Assembly: GCF_013373865.1 (NCBI RefSeq)
Contig: NC_050474.1
Location: forward strand, 17,366,042-17,430,041
Source: Monomorium pharaonis
Lineage: Eukaryota > Arthropoda > Insecta > Hymenoptera > Formicidae
DNA: 64,000 bases
Direction: 5' to 3'
Part shown: in pieces, positions 25,006 to 37,557 of the stretch
How the letters are laid out: each line of letters opens with the position of its first letter
Numbering within the stretch: position 1 is the first letter of the stretch
Program-made: the position numbers and the translations under genes
Notes under the pieces: generated by a model
The model's database searches: none
What the model saw: the letters and a program-made list of their open reading frames with translations, nothing else
Told to the model about the DNA's origin: nothing

Positions 25006-25910
25006 TATAACTTTATCTTTTTCTACATAAAAAGAGATGGACTATTTTTTCCCGGAGACATCTTTTGTATAGTTCCTGAAACTGAATTAGATTACATGCT
25101 AGACACCTTTAATAATTACTACCCGAGACTAAAATTTACTTATGAAATAAAAAACAACAACTCATTAAATTTTTTGAATGTTTCGGTAATTAGAGATGGT
25201 CAAAACTTAATAAGTAAATGGTACAGAAAACACACGTTTTCGGGTAAGTACATTAATTATTTCTCGGCCCATCCTAATGTTTGTAAAATTAATACGATTA
25301 AAAATTTAGTTGATTAAGCAATTTTATTATCCGACGAATGATTCCACAAAACAAATATAGGAATTTTTAAAAAACTCCTGCTAAAAATTGTTATCTAATG
25401 GCTTTTATCAATAAACGTATCAAAATACGACTTCATGTTTTGCAAAGACGCGCGAATACAAGCAACATGATTTTAATAAAAGACCGGACAATGCTAAAAC
25501 AATTGTACTGCTATATGTAAAGAATGTAAGTGAGAATATAAAACGCATTCTTAACAAAATTGTAGATGTACGTTACATAACACTTAAAAAATTAGATAGT
25601 GTAATAAAAAAGGAGAAAGATAAAATTAAAAATGAGATATCGACCGAGCTTGTCTATAAAATTAATTGTCAGGAAACTCTTATACATGGTAAATTATGAA
25701 TATAATATTCATTTTCTTAGTATAATTAGTAAGGTATTTTCTTAGTATATTTAGTAAGTTTTAATTATATCTTAATTGATCTAGTGCGCTATCTCAGCAC
25801 CGTTCTGAATCTGTTGTTTAATTTTATGTTTGTCTAGATACATTTGAAAAGAGCCAGAATTTTAAGTGGCCGAAACGTTGTGATTCTTGATTATATCATT
25901 AAATTCTTTG
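25006..25910 (+). pseudogene. Penelope-like element: RT C-terminus, linker and 3' end (B)
   Basis: An open frame (to 25317) carries DIFCIVPETELDYMLDTF, a SLNFLNVSVIR block and KWYRKHTFSGKYINYFSAHP, the typical C-terminal half of a PLE reverse transcriptase. The active-site YVDD is replaced by FPGD. After a stop, a later frame (about 25500-25690) has YVKNVSENIKRILNK and ELVYKINCQ. This is the linker and the start of the GIY-YIG endonuclease, which is otherwise missing. The 3' part (25843-25880) has a hammerhead-like pattern ending GGCCGAAACGTTG. The element is dead. Confidence 0.8.
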
Positions 25911-26277
25911 CCAGATTAGTTATTACTCACAAGGCTTATTATTAACTCTCTTATTGCTGGCAACACAATTACCTTATTGGAAGATAATTAATATTATTAT
26001 CATGAGAATGTTCGAGTACAAGTTTTGTTGGGATAAAATATGTTAGATTCAGCAGCTTTTGAAAAGCAACGAAAAAGAACCACTAAGGCCTTGATTTACA
26101 TGAGAAGGTAATTTACCAATGTTACGCATGTTGGTATTTGGATTTTTATTTATGTCAAAATTATCCAGTTAAAGCATAAGTATTTTCAAAGTTTTTTGAT
26201 TGGAGTGTCATTTTTCAATAAACTTAATTGTTGGAATAATGCAGTTTAAACTGTGCGCCACAATGTGTTTTGTCGAG

Positions 26278-26396
26278 GGCTGCGTTCCGTTTTAACGCAT
26301 GATGCGCATAATGCATTGTTCATCTTTATTTAACGTTTGACAAACAACAAGGATGAACGATGCATCATGCGTATCATGCGTGAAACGGAACGCATC
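26278..26396. mobile_element. Hairpin MITE, GGCTGCGTTCCGTTT arms
   Basis: Arms of about 48 bp. The left runs GGCTGCGTTCCGTTTTAACG and continues through GCATGATGCGCATAATGCAT; the right is the inverted ATGCATCATGCG...CGGAACGCATCC. The loop is about 20 nt. No coding. Confidence 0.75.
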
Positions 26397-28080
26397 CGAG
26401 GCATGCTGCGTCCTACCCTTTCCACAGCGCCCTGCAGCGCCCTTCGGCTAAGGCTGTACCGCCTGCATGCACGCACTTGTTCGGCAGCTTTCAACGAGTA
26501 TACACGTAGTGTATACGGACTAGACGAAAGATTTGCTTTTACATTGTACTAGAACCTTTGTTCTTTATTAACGTACGACGAATTTACTTTAATGAGTGTT
26601 AATGTGTGTTTATTATTAAAGACAATTAAAATTTTAATACGTGGTTTGATTGCTGCTCGACCTTGAATTCTTTCATCAGATTATGGGTCCAGTACGCTTC
26701 CACTGCGCAATCAAAACATGTTAGTGACCGACGTAATCTTTTTATCTCGCGTTTTACTTCCACGAGTGGTGTGTTACAATATCAACGTGCGCTTCGGAAG
26801 ACTGTATTGAAGCGTTCGCACATGCAACAGGTTGAAAGGACTAAAAGAGGACGCATGTCTGGCAAAAAGAGGTAAGATAGGCAATTAGCACACATGTGCG
26901 CCCTGTATCGCGCGAAACGAACGAAAGGCACGCTGTGCATAACAAAATTGTTTATCACCTAGGGTGTAACGGAGGTCATATAAGAAAAATGAATTTGCTT
27001 TGTCTTGGATGGCACGAAATAAGATAGCGGCGTGCTGTGTTCCTGAAAATTCTGAGGGAGAAGGAGAAGGCATAGTAACGTGGCCCGGCATGCGTTTCGG
27101 TGTGACGAGTACGGATGGGGGAAGAGAGAAATAGAAGATGCATCGCCTGTATCACCTGTATGTCGTGTGCGTTACCCGTAGCCAAGTTGCATCAGCAGCC
27201 CCTCTCGTGCGCTGTGAGCGTAGTGGGGGGGACACGGGCCCTTGAGGCCTGGACAGTTATGCCTGGTGAGTGTGTGCGTAAATCGTGGTACTTTGTCTCC
27301 GGAGGGACAAATCCGGAAATCTATTGGGCCCCAAAGAAGAGTGTGTGCGTGCATACCTGAGCACACATATAGCCGTTGACCCATTCTCTTCTTCGGATTA
27401 TAGCGCGTTGTATATAAAAGTTTACCCTACAGGAATTTAAGATTGATGCCTTCCTCAAAACTTTAACAAAAGAATTTCCAATAGACACATTTATTCCAAT
27501 TCACAAATAAAACTATGAAGTAGCTTGAGTCTTGACTCTCGCTTACCGGTTGTCCGATACTAAAGATAATGTTACGTCCAGCCTTGTGGGATTTAACTCT
27601 TTTATTCAGAGGGAAAGATATTTCAGGAAGAATGCGTAAGGCAGGGAAAGACGTAACAAGACTTACCATTCCTGAAGGCACGCAAGAGAGAGAGGGTAGG
27701 TGCCTCGGGTCGAACGCACTGTTTGTGACTCGAAAATGTAGGTCAACGTGCCGATAGGGCCCGCTATAACCCGTTTCAAGTCGTACGTCCGTCGGTCCAA
27801 GTTTCGAGTCAACGAATTGAATCGCTTTAACTCGGGATCGGACCTGGTGCTATCCTTGTTCGGAATGAGGGGAGGTTGTTGAAATTAAATAGACAATGGC
27901 ATTAGTTAAAAATTAACAATATTTATTCTAGCATTTACAATTAGAGCTGAAGTCATTATAATTTAAACAATTTATATATCCTTAACATGTGGTCGGTTCG
28001 ATTAATACTGTTTAAATATAAATATATACATGTGTTGATTTTATATTTAAGTTAAAATTTGATTATAAAAAAAATTTTAC
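26397..28080. other. Unassigned intergenic DNA, moderately GC-rich in part
   Basis: Short open frames of 60-81 codons occur on both strands near 26337-27757, but none has a recognisable domain, a signal peptide or supporting splice signals. No inverted or tandem repeat stands out. It may be part of an old LTR-type retroelement, given the composition change, but nothing confirms that. Confidence 0.35.
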
Positions 28081-28158
28081 TAATGTGATTCGGAGGAAAA
28101 GAAGAAAGATGATCTTTGTCATTTTCAAAATATTCTATTTCCTATTTCTTTCTTTTTA

Positions 28159-28756
28159 TTATGTGAGCTCCTTTAGAATAACGGTGGATGAGGGGAAGAA
28201 GTTATAAAAAAAATCTGTAGGAACGACAAAAGGATCATAATAGTGAGGAGTCAAGACAAGGATTGGATCTGAGGGAGCGAGTGCAGGCAGGATATCTAAT
28301 AGAACTTCCGGATCTATGGCTTCCGAGTTAACTGTAAAATCGCGGTAATGTTGAAGTGAGGGGTCTGTTTTTAACGGAAATTGCTCTAGTATTTCTATTA
28401 ATGACGTCTGAGTACCGTCATAGTGGTAATAACGCGGCCGGGGTGGAACTCGATCAAATTTATTTACTATTTCTAATGATGGTGCAGGAAAAGATGGGGA
28501 TGGAATATCTTCAGGTTTAGGGGAACTGATTGGGGAATAAATAGGAGAGGCCGGAGGAGACGGGATATCCTGAGGATTACACGAGGGTTCCTCAGGGTTG
28601 TGGTATGGTGACGGGAATTCTAAAGGATCACACGGGGGTTCCTCAAGATGGTAAGATAACGATGAAGATGTTCTCAAGAAATCCAGGTACTCGGAGTAGG
28701 CAGCGTCGAGTGTTTCGATAGCCCGCCTGATTTTTTTCGGCTCTCCTGCGCCGGAA
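28159..28756 (-). CDS. Unrecognised Pro/Ser-rich ORF
   Basis: The minus-strand frame is open for about 199 codons, from just after a stop near 28757 down to the stop at 28159. No ATG lies near its start, so it may be an exon or a fragment. Residues about 1-30 are charged (KKIRRAIETLDAAYSEYLDF). Next comes a proline-rich low-complexity zone with three imperfect repeats of the form EEPxCxPxxxPSP. The C-terminal 100 residues are non-repetitive and acidic to hydrophobic (ILEQFPLKTDPSLQHYRDF, VLLDILPALAPSDPI). Average composition is unlike noise in AT-rich DNA. I recognise no family; a retroelement gag or a lineage-specific protein is possible. Confidence 0.35.
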
Positions 28757-28805
28757 CCGTCTTATGTTCCAACGATTTCTTTTGTGGAAAAACTGATTTT
28801 CCACT

Positions 28806-28806
28806 G

Positions 28807-28858
<52 letters not shown>
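28806..28858. repeat. (TA)n microsatellite
   Basis: About 52 bp of TA dinucleotide directly upstream (minus-strand sense) of the Pro/Ser-rich ORF. Confidence 0.95.
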
Positions 28859-28861
<3 letters not shown>

Positions 28862-31239
28862 AGTTGTGTTTAAAGAAAGAAAAACTATCCGAAAATAAAA
28901 GGTTGAATAGTTGAGACTTACTACTTGTTGAGACAGTTTTATTGGCTGAGGGTAATCTGAATTCCTGGTTTCAGGATTAGCGGGCGGTTCTCTGCTGGCC
29001 GCAACAAGTTAGTCCATCAGGCTCAAGAGTGGTGGGACCGGAGAGTGGTAAGCCCAGGTGTACTCACTTCACTTGCCGTTTGGTACTTAATGTTCGAGAT
29101 TGAATGTTCAACACTTGATGTTCGGCACGGGATGTTCAGCGGAACTCGGTGCCAAAAATATAGCACGAATTCCGACTTGCAAGTATAACTTGAACGGAAT
29201 TGTTTTTTTTTGCTTGAGAGAAATATGGCGGACACTGGTTCTAAGACCTCGAGAGCACGTAAAACCTTGTGAATCTGGTGGTCGCGATCCCTTGGATCGC
29301 GGTTTTATAAAAGATTTTTTGAAGGGAAGGATTGGGGTGTAGGCGGTCTCATTTTTGGATTGGTAGGCCCTTCTAAAGCCACCAAATTTGGAGCTTGTCT
29401 ATTGGAAAATTTATTTGGGTTACTCATTGCTTAGATGACCAATCGCTGACTCATCTTTCCTGGTCTCCGCCAGAATTACTTTTGAGTATAGAGGTGGAAA
29501 GTTTACAATTTTTATTTTCTTATCTAAGGGACAGGCGACAGAAAAAAAGGAATTTATATTTGTCTGTAAATTATTTGTAGAGAGTTGCGCCTTCGGTTGT
29601 TAGTTCAATCCAAACCGCGTTTTTAGTTGAGATAAATTTTATAGTTCCGGAAGTCCTTTGTCCGATATATTTCAAATATTTTCCTTTTTAAGTTTCGATA
29701 TTTCTCCTTTTTTTCTGTCTTTACTTACGTACCGATCTAAGGCATTATTGAGCATGGTCCGATAATAAAGAAAGCTGTTACAATACTTCTAAATTCAACA
29801 TTCTTTTAGACTTAGAAGGAATTGAATCATATCTGACGGTTGTTTTTAGAAATTATTTATGGATGGAAACTAGAGTCTTCGTTTGATGGCTGTACTTTTT
29901 ACTTATGTATTTGTTGTTCTTTAGAAATAAAATTTTAAATTATCGCTATATCTCACAAACTTGTGACAATAAAGCGATCCTATGCAAACATTTTTACTAT
30001 TATCAACCGTCAGAATATGATTTCTCTTATTTAACTATTTTTCTTAGAAGGGTCAGCGATAGGGAAAAACATTAGGTCCGCTGGACGTAACAATAAATAA
30101 GTAAATATTATTCAACAAATTCATAAATTGTTATTTATATAGATGTAATGATCTTCCTGCTGTTTTGTAAATATTGGGACAATGAACTGAGACTGCAGGA
30201 AAAACATTCAGGGCAGGGCGTAATAATACGGAAAGTGAATGATGAAATAATGTTTAAAACGGATGACGGAATTCTATACAAAATAGGTGTGTAATCTTCA
30301 CTGTTGTATATATAATGTATAAAATTGTATGTATTAATGTATGTGATCGGGCGTTCGCGGACGTTCACTAAATTTTGACTGAGTACATACGGATATACAC
30401 GTACGCTGTAAAATTATTACGTGTGAGCATGAACGTTACGAGTTTAATACGTGTGACCGCGGATGATTATGGCTGTTGTAAATTTAATAATTTATTAAAT
30501 TACAAAGATCTACTTAGGCTATAGCAGTGAGTTTTATATATCTTATGAAACTTCACATGAAAAACCGGTAATAATGATATTAAATAAAGTTTCGAAACTC
30601 ATTCAAAGACACCAACCACTAAGCTGGTTCATATTTGTTGTAGGCATTGCTGTGCGCTCTGCCACTGCATCTATGAAGGCGGATGCGGAGGTGATCTTAT
30701 GTTCGGACGCTCGCGTCCGCTTCCATCCGATACGGCTTGCGTTCGGTCAATCGAAATGGGAGCTTGATTTGTGCCAACTCACCGAATCAGTGGACAAACA
30801 GTAAACTCTTGTTTATATGCAGATCTCAAGAAAATAACAAAGGAAGAGGATAGAGTCGCCTCCAAGATCTTGGATTTGGCCGAATGCAAAGGCGAGACTT
30901 TAACTATAGTACCGAGTCCCAAAACCCAGCTGGCTGGATTATGTAAATCTACAACAATGATGAATGATGGTTGTATGAGTATGGCAAGGGATCTAAGGTG
31001 TGTAAAAACGTGTATGGATGTTGGGACCCAGACGAACGATCAAGACTTTGGTGTGGTGTCTACCTTTAAGTAAATGAATGCATGTGGGACGGAAATGTAT
31101 GTTGAAACGGATGTGTAAGCAGTTGATTCACACAAGTTCGACAGACTGTCGGCAGCTTAAATCTGAGAACGAATGAATATGCGAATATAATTGCGTGAAT
31201 GCTCTCACATAAATGTTTTTTTTTTCGGTTTGGCACGCA
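28859..31239. other. Unassigned intergenic DNA with one inverted repeat
   Basis: No recognisable gene. A foldback of about 245 bp lies near 29805-30050: TTAGACTTAGAAGGAATTGAA with CATATCTGACGGTTG on the left against CAACCGTCAGAATATG and TTCTTAGAAG on the right. Open frames around 30574-31073 have no known domain. The motif ATGTTCGAGATTGAATGTTC near 29090 repeats in variant form three times. Confidence 0.35.
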
Positions 31240-31895
31240 TAATTCATGACTGCAGAAATAAATAGAGATCCAACTTCTTACAAGGAAGCCATGTCCACCA
31301 CAGAACAATTTAAATGGCAAGAAGCGATTGATGACGAACTGAATGCGATGGAAAAGAACAAAGTATGGAAAATTGTCGATAGACCCAAAGTGAATAAAAA
31401 AGGAAGAAAACCGAACATAATCGACTCTCGATGGGTGCTGAAACGGAAGTTGGAGATTACTGGAGATATAAAATATAAAGCACGATTGGGCATCAAGGGT
31501 TTCAAAGATAAGAATGTGTACGATCTGACTGAAACGTATGCGCCTGTCTGTCAACAGTGCGTCTACTGTAATCAACAAGCATGATTTTGTTATCTGTCAA
31601 CTAGATGTTAAAACCGCCTTTTTAAACGGCATCATAAGTGAATATATTTACATGGAAATTCCGGAGGGAGCCTAGTATTCAATGGAATTCAGGAAAACGA
31701 AGGTCTGCAGAATTGAACGAGCCCTCTACGAATTACGGATTAGCCCCAAAAAGCGATGGAACGAGCGATTTACGGAGGCTGTTGAAAGTACTGACTTAAA
31801 AGCGGACGACAATGAACCTTGCCTTTTCGTGTGGAGAGAAGGTTTGGAATTTCTTATACTCTTGCTTTTTTATGTGGATGACATGTTGATGTAAG
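31240..31895 (+). pseudogene. copia-like retrotransposon RT fragment
   Basis: The first frame (from about 31246) carries DPTSYKEAMS, WQEAIDDELNAMEKNKVWKI and DSRWVLKRK, then ETYAPVC. This is the N-terminal part of the copia reverse transcriptase (RVT_2). Frame shifts near 31545; QLDVKTAFLNG then EIPEG follow and an in-frame stop lies at 31672-31674. The last frame (31682-31894) has ALYELRISPKKRWNERF and ends with the catalytic FYVDDMLM. At least one frameshift and one stop are present, and gag, integrase and RNase H are absent, so only a dead internal fragment remains. No LTRs were found. Confidence 0.85.
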
Positions 31896-32289
31896 AGCTT
31901 TGATTTTTTTATTTATACCTAATTTCCCTTAGTATTTTTTCTTTTACACAAACTCATTTTCTAGTGCAGGAGGAAGGTTTTGTATACTCGATCGATACTG
32001 TTTCTGATATTGATCAACACTTGGTACCATTGGAAACCAGATAAAAAATTAATATTTCTCTACTATTCGTCGCATTCCATTGTTTTAAAACCGAGTATTG
32101 AAATAACATATTCAACTTAAGAGGTTCCTGGAGTGATAGATCTAGTTACCGACATTTTTTTGCGAACTTGAATTTTTAAATTGAAATAACAAAATGCAAA
32201 ATCCTTTTACTCAATTAAAGTACGCACAAAAATTAACGAGGCGACGATTTGTTTTAATAAATTAAAAAATTTATCAGCGGTTTTATTAA

Positions 32290-33065
32290 TCTACTACTTG
32301 CGTGTAATCGGAAATCTCCTGATCAAGTTCTAGTTGGACAAGCTTGCCAAGACTTTCTTGATCAATTAGAACATGAAGGTTATAGCGAAATTGTCAAATT
32401 GGTTTACGCCAATTGTTTGCAATTCTACTACATTGCTGCAAAAGAAATCTGCGAAAGACTTTTTGTTAAGGAGGAATTTCTTAACAAATTGCAAATTTTT
32501 GATCCAAAATATGCTCTGCAGCAAGAAAACAAAGAAAACAAATCGAACAATTCCATTGTTCAGGATGTTTTCTTTGTTGTCAAACGATTTGGCGGATTTG
32601 ATGAGGAGGTGCTGCAAACAGAATGGCAATCTCTAACTCTGGATTTTACATTCGAGCAGAAGGCACAAATTATTGATTCAAATTTTGACGAGGCATGGAA
32701 AACAATAGGGGCACGTAAAGACGCGAATAATAATTTTAAATATCCAACATTGATCAGGTTAATTAGTGCAATTTGATCTCTTCCAAATTTTAATGTTGAA
32801 ACCGAAAGAATGTTTTCCATGCTGACAGACGTAAAAACAAAGAAACACAATAAACTTTCTCCGATTCACGTTCAGTGTGTGTTTAAATCAAATCTGAGGG
32901 CGAGAGGAGAAACGGCTCGACCATGAAAGTTGATGCTCGACATTTAGTTCTCATCTGAGAATTTGTATAAAACAAATGCAAAACAAGATGTAAGCTTTTT
33001 ACGTTTGTTTGGTACAAATCAATCTGATGAGCCCGATGATCTTTGTACTTCCTTCGATTTATAAT
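32290..33065 (+). pseudogene. hAT transposase C-terminal remnant
   Basis: The main open frame (about 32340-32776) continues past a stop at 32774-32776 into LPNFNVETERMFSMLTDVKTKKHNKLS, then NLRARGE. The ERMFS...KTKKHNKLS block is the conserved C-terminal dimerisation region of hAT transposases, where many families have ERxFS and KRNRL. Further stops follow. The N-terminal BED finger and catalytic part are absent, and no hAT terminal repeats with an 8-bp duplication could be found around it. Confidence 0.75.
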
Positions 33066-33069
33066 TGAG

Positions 33070-33374
33070 TATCTCTAAAAGTTAAACCAATTATTATTAT
33101 TATTTTCTTAGTTTTACGTTTAATTTATATATTTTATATTTTATTTATTTTATATAATTTTATTTATAATTTATTTATTTTATATTATTTTATTTATAAT
33201 TTTTTATTTTACATTAATTATTAATTTATTTAATAATTTGTAATTTTAATAATTTACGTTATTTAATATTATTAATTTAACATTACAACACAATCAGTTT
33301 AACTTCTGAGAAGCTCAGTTATAGCTTGGATGCCTTGGTGGCAATTGCTTTGTTTTTAACGCATGATCTATATT
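33070..33374. other. Very AT-rich low-complexity stretch
   Basis: Dominated by TTTAT and TTATTT repeats (33100-33290); no gene seen. Confidence 0.6.
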
Positions 33375-33523
33375 CTAGACAGCACAATGTCCAAAATCGG
33401 AACATAAGATGCTTTAAAGGTGTTTTTAAGATATCTTTTAGTCACATTTTTTAAAAGTGTCTAAAAGACATCTTAAATGATATCTTTAAGACGTCTTACG
33501 TCCTGATTTTGTACTGTCTGGGA
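33375..33523. mobile_element. Short MITE with CCCAGACAG(C/T)ACA ends
   Basis: The left end CTAGACAGCACAATGTCC and the inverted right end CCAGACAGTACAAAATC share about 30 bp. Inside, ATCTTTTAGTCAC and AAAAGACATCTTAAATGATAT form further inverted matches (AAGATATC, AAGACGTCTT). About 149 bp in total. Its termini resemble those of the elements at 36314-37297 and 48680-50215. Confidence 0.65.
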
Positions 33524-33739
33524 TATTTTTGGGTATCTTTTACTTATTTTTTTTGGCTTAGGGTTGTTAATTTTTATTAAATAATTTTACACATAATGTA
33601 CTGGCAAGATATTTCACGTTTAATTTTCTGCCAAAATTTATAGTATATAGATTTGGTATACATAAATATTAATAAAATTATAAACGGTATAGATTTCGTA
33701 GTGTAATAATTTTTATCAAATAAACGTGGAGAATATATA

Positions 33740-35275
33740 TTCAGGAATTTTTTAGGATTTTTTCAGACAACACTGCGTTGGAAGTTATCTATTTTTAATT
33801 CAGTCCTCTGACGCAACCTCGCGCGAAATAGCTCTCATATTTCAATAAAAAACGTTTTCTGCGTTTAACAATTTCTTCGGAGTAGTATATGCGATTTCTC
33901 CGTATGATTGTTTCAGTCTTAAAATCAATATTTTTTATTGATGTAAAATTCCGTCATTTTTAAACCTAAAACCATGCAATGTAGCTAAAATATTACCAGT
34001 TGTTTGAATTTTAGATTAATCGTGTTTAGTTTCAGCCAGAACGAAGGCTTTGATACATATCATATTATCACTTTAATTCAGTATAGTTGACAATTACAGT
34101 AGAAGATTTATGGTTCTCTTGTCAGAATAGTGGGACGAATGTCTACTTCCAAAGAAAGGCCTTGGCTTTACGAAATGTAAGTATTACAACAATAATTATT
34201 AACATATAAAAATAATGTTGAAATACATGTTAATAATATATACTTATGACCTCACTGATCTTTGTTACAGGTCATCGCAAGACACGTTAGTGTCTCGCGC
34301 CAGCGAGTTGATAACACATGAGAGTGAATCTGCATAAACCCATCTTTCTGTATGAAATAAACAGCAAAAATATATGCTGTATAAACAGTAAAAATATACG
34401 CTGTATAAAAGCTGAAGAAAGAGGGGTGATTACTCTCAAGAAAGGCCTTGGCTCTGCAAATTGTAAGTTATTACTTATATTTAAACATATATTTATTTAT
34501 TTATTCATAATTAATAACATATATTGTTATACAATTTTCAGAATTATTTTGGAAGTGACGTATAAAATCGTTGAATTGAGGTATTAACTCATTGAAGTTT
34601 TGAACAGTGAGTGAAAGAGGTCGAGGTGTTTGACGTGAGTCAATTTTTATTATGTTAATCTGGTTGATTTAATCTTATTCTACGTAGTTTACGAAGAGAT
34701 AAAAAGTTTACTATTTTACAAATAATCATTTTAAAATTGTAATAATCTTTCACTATTATATTGTCAACTATACATTTTTTTTCTAAATTCTTTATTTTAG
34801 TAAAGGATTTGGATACATATATTTCTTTGTACAATAAACCGAAGTAATCTTATCCCTTAAACATAGTTTATTGTGGATAAGAAGACGCTTCAGTTACTTT
34901 CCTGTATAGTTGACAATTACAGTAATGATATAACACGTGTCATAGTCTTCGTTCTAACTGAAACTAAACACGATTGATCTAAAATTCAAACGAGTAGGGA
35001 CATTTTAGCTACATTGCGACGTATGATTTTAAATTTAATGATGACGTAATTTTGCATTAATAAAAAATATCGATTTTAAGACTTAAACAGCAGTACTGAG
35101 AAATCGCATATATTACTCCGGGGAAATTGTCGGACGCAGAAAATGTTCTGTATTAAAACTGATAAGAGCTGTATCGCGTGAGGTTGCGTTAGAGGACTGA
35201 ATTGGGAATAGGTGACTTCAAACGCAGCGTCGTCTGGACAAATCCTTTAAAATATCCTAATATATTGCAACGTAA
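33740..35275. mobile_element. Large foldback element with about 350-bp arms
   Basis: The left arm (about 33740-34095) and right arm (about 34895-35275) are inverted copies with many substitutions. Shared blocks include AATTCAGTCCTCT, ACGCAACCTC, CAATGTAGCTAAAAT, CGTGTTTAGTTTCAG and GTATAGTTGACAATTACAG. Long arms with an 800-bp unrelated centre are seen in Mutator-like and foldback elements. The centre contains two similar exon-like pieces. No transposase recognised. Confidence 0.65.
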
Positions 35276-36311
35276 ACTCATAGCAGATTTGCGCCAAATA
35301 TGCAGCAGATCTGTATTCATAAATGATGACAGATTGGCGACAGATTTGTCGAATCTTTTTATTTTCACAGTTATAATTTTATTTGATAATCGATGTAAGC
35401 AGTCTCCTGGGAAGATTTATTAATTTAGGAGTAGGAACAGATTGAATAATTTACCCCACCCTTTCCTTTAGCATCTAATATTGATCCTATAGGGGGGCCT
35501 CAATTGACCTATCTATTTTCTCCCTTTATATCGCAGGTATATCATCTATTCTAGGTGCAATTGATTTTATTAAATTTTTTTGTAGTTAAATCTCACTCCA
35601 AAAAAATGAAAATACTACCAGTTCTATATCATAAAAGTATAATTTGGCGGTCCTCCGCCACATTAGACTCCTCCGCAGGCGCAGAGAAGGAAAGTAACTT
35701 TGCTTACCTTAATCGCGCTGCAACTGGTCTTTATGTAGCGAGTTGACTGCATTTTACTCCCGAGAAAGTAGGCCGCCTATCGACGGTGCCGCACTTTTTA
35801 TTGCCAATTTGACATTTCGACAGATTTGCTGCGTTTCTGGTATCAATCTGTCGCGTACTTTGACACACAAATGTTGTTGCATTTTTACAGGCAATTTACT
35901 GACATTGTTTGCACTTTGGTGTTTATCGTCAATCTGTTACCAATACTTTTAATAAATCTACTCGCAGTTCACTATTATTTTGTCATGTATTCTGATGACG
36001 AACGTTGCTAAATATTTACTGAATATCTGCCAATAGTGTTTGCAATGACAAGATATATATGTTTCTTATTTGTCGCTTTTTGGCAACAGAATCTGTTGCT
36101 AACATTTGTCACAGAAATGGTTATCGGGTATGGTTATGGGGTAGGTTATATACGCATAAAAAATCAATAAGTAGAGCAATATAAAAAAAGTTTTTTGTTC
36201 TCAATATAAAATCCAATTCATAGATTGATATTAATGTGTTTTTAATCCTGGAAAAACATTCCCGAGAAAAAATGGACATTAATATTATGATCAGATGTAA
36301 ATACGCATAAT
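35276..36311. other. Non-coding stretch with GACAGATT-type inverted motifs
   Basis: Motifs of the type GCAGATCTGT, GACAGATTGGCGACAGATT and CGACAGATTTGCTGC occur near 35281-35355 and again, partly inverted, near 35815-35870 and 36085-36115. This suggests the remains of another foldback element. No coding sequence recognised. Confidence 0.4.
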
Positions 36312-36313
36312 TA

Positions 36314-37297
36314 CCCAGATAGCACAAGAACATCCATTGTATGTCCAATGGATATCCGTTTCTTGACATTCGGACGTCCATTAAGAGTCCAAATAAGGTC
36401 CGTCGGACAATCGATGGACGTCCATAGGATATACGTTTGTCACAATTTCGGACATTCATAGAAAGTCCGAAATAAACCAAATTTTGGACCTATTATGGTT
36501 TGATTATTTCTTTTGGGCCTTTTTCAATTAAAGGGCTTACTGCAATAGTGGGTTAATCCACATTTTGTAAAAATCATCGACATAAAGCATGGACTGCGCA
36601 TTTCCTGCAAAAAGCTCTTGAAAAGTGTCCGACAGAAAGACAAAGAGGAGACATCGTCCGGGTCAATTTTTTCCTTTGTCTAGCGCCCATTATGCTACTG
36701 GTTAGACAAAGACAGCGCTTGACCCAGACCAATTGCTGTGTCCCTCTATTGGTCGGAAAAAGAAACGAACAAAAAACGAAAAAGAAAAAGAAACAATAAT
36801 AAAAAAGAAAGAGAAAAAGAAACAAAAATAAAAAAACAAAACGATAAAAACGAAAAAAAAACAATAATGTATTATAACAAACATTAAAAAAATACCAATA
36901 ATTAATAGTGTTAATAATAAATAAAAAAATAATACGTATTATTTCATATTATTTCATATTATATCTAAAAGTAAAACAATTAAAATAAACCTTTTAAAAA
37001 TTAAAAATAATATAATTTATTATTTATAAATTAATGTTAATTAGAACTATTGTAAATAATATATATATAATTTACAATATTTCTTTTAGATTATATAATA
37101 AAAATAAAAATAAATTACATAAAAGTAAGATCCAAGTGCGGACATAAATCAGATATCCAGCATAAGACGTTCTGAATAGAACATCCGTTTTAATTCCAAT
37201 AATGGACATCCTATGAATGTCCATTTTATGTCCATGGACATGAGGATCTGAATTGGACTTAAAATGGACGTTCTTGGAACATCCAGTGCTATTTGGG
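36314..37297. mobile_element. Inverted-repeat element, CCCAGATAGCAC ends
   Basis: The ends are CCCAGATAGCACAAGAACAT (left) and, inverted, CCCAAATAGCACTGGATGTT (right). Both are flanked by TA (36312-36313 and 37298-37299). Subterminal regions on both sides are filled with repeats of GTCCATTGGACATCC-type palindromes. The centre (about 36480-37130) is AT-rich with a GC-richer 36580-36760 and encodes nothing recognisable. It interrupts an older repeat (see 36143-36290 and 38362-38680). Confidence 0.8.
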
Positions 37298-37557
37298 TAG
37301 ATATGAAAAGATCTAATAATATGTATTTTATATGATCATATATAATACCTATTATATAATCATATAAAAATCATATATTAATAGATCTTTTTATATCTAA
37401 TTATATATTTTTATGATTATATGATTTTATGATTATATATCATATATCGCGCCAAATTTCGGATTAGATTATATATGATCATATATAATTAAATACGAAA
37501 AGATCTAATATATTATATGTAATCATACTAATATTCATTTTTTCTCTGGTTTCTAAA

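Noticed and set aside
36574..36884. Phe-rich minus-strand frames with apparent membrane segments
   Set aside because: They are translations of AAGAAAAAGAAAC low-complexity sequence inside the inverted-repeat element.
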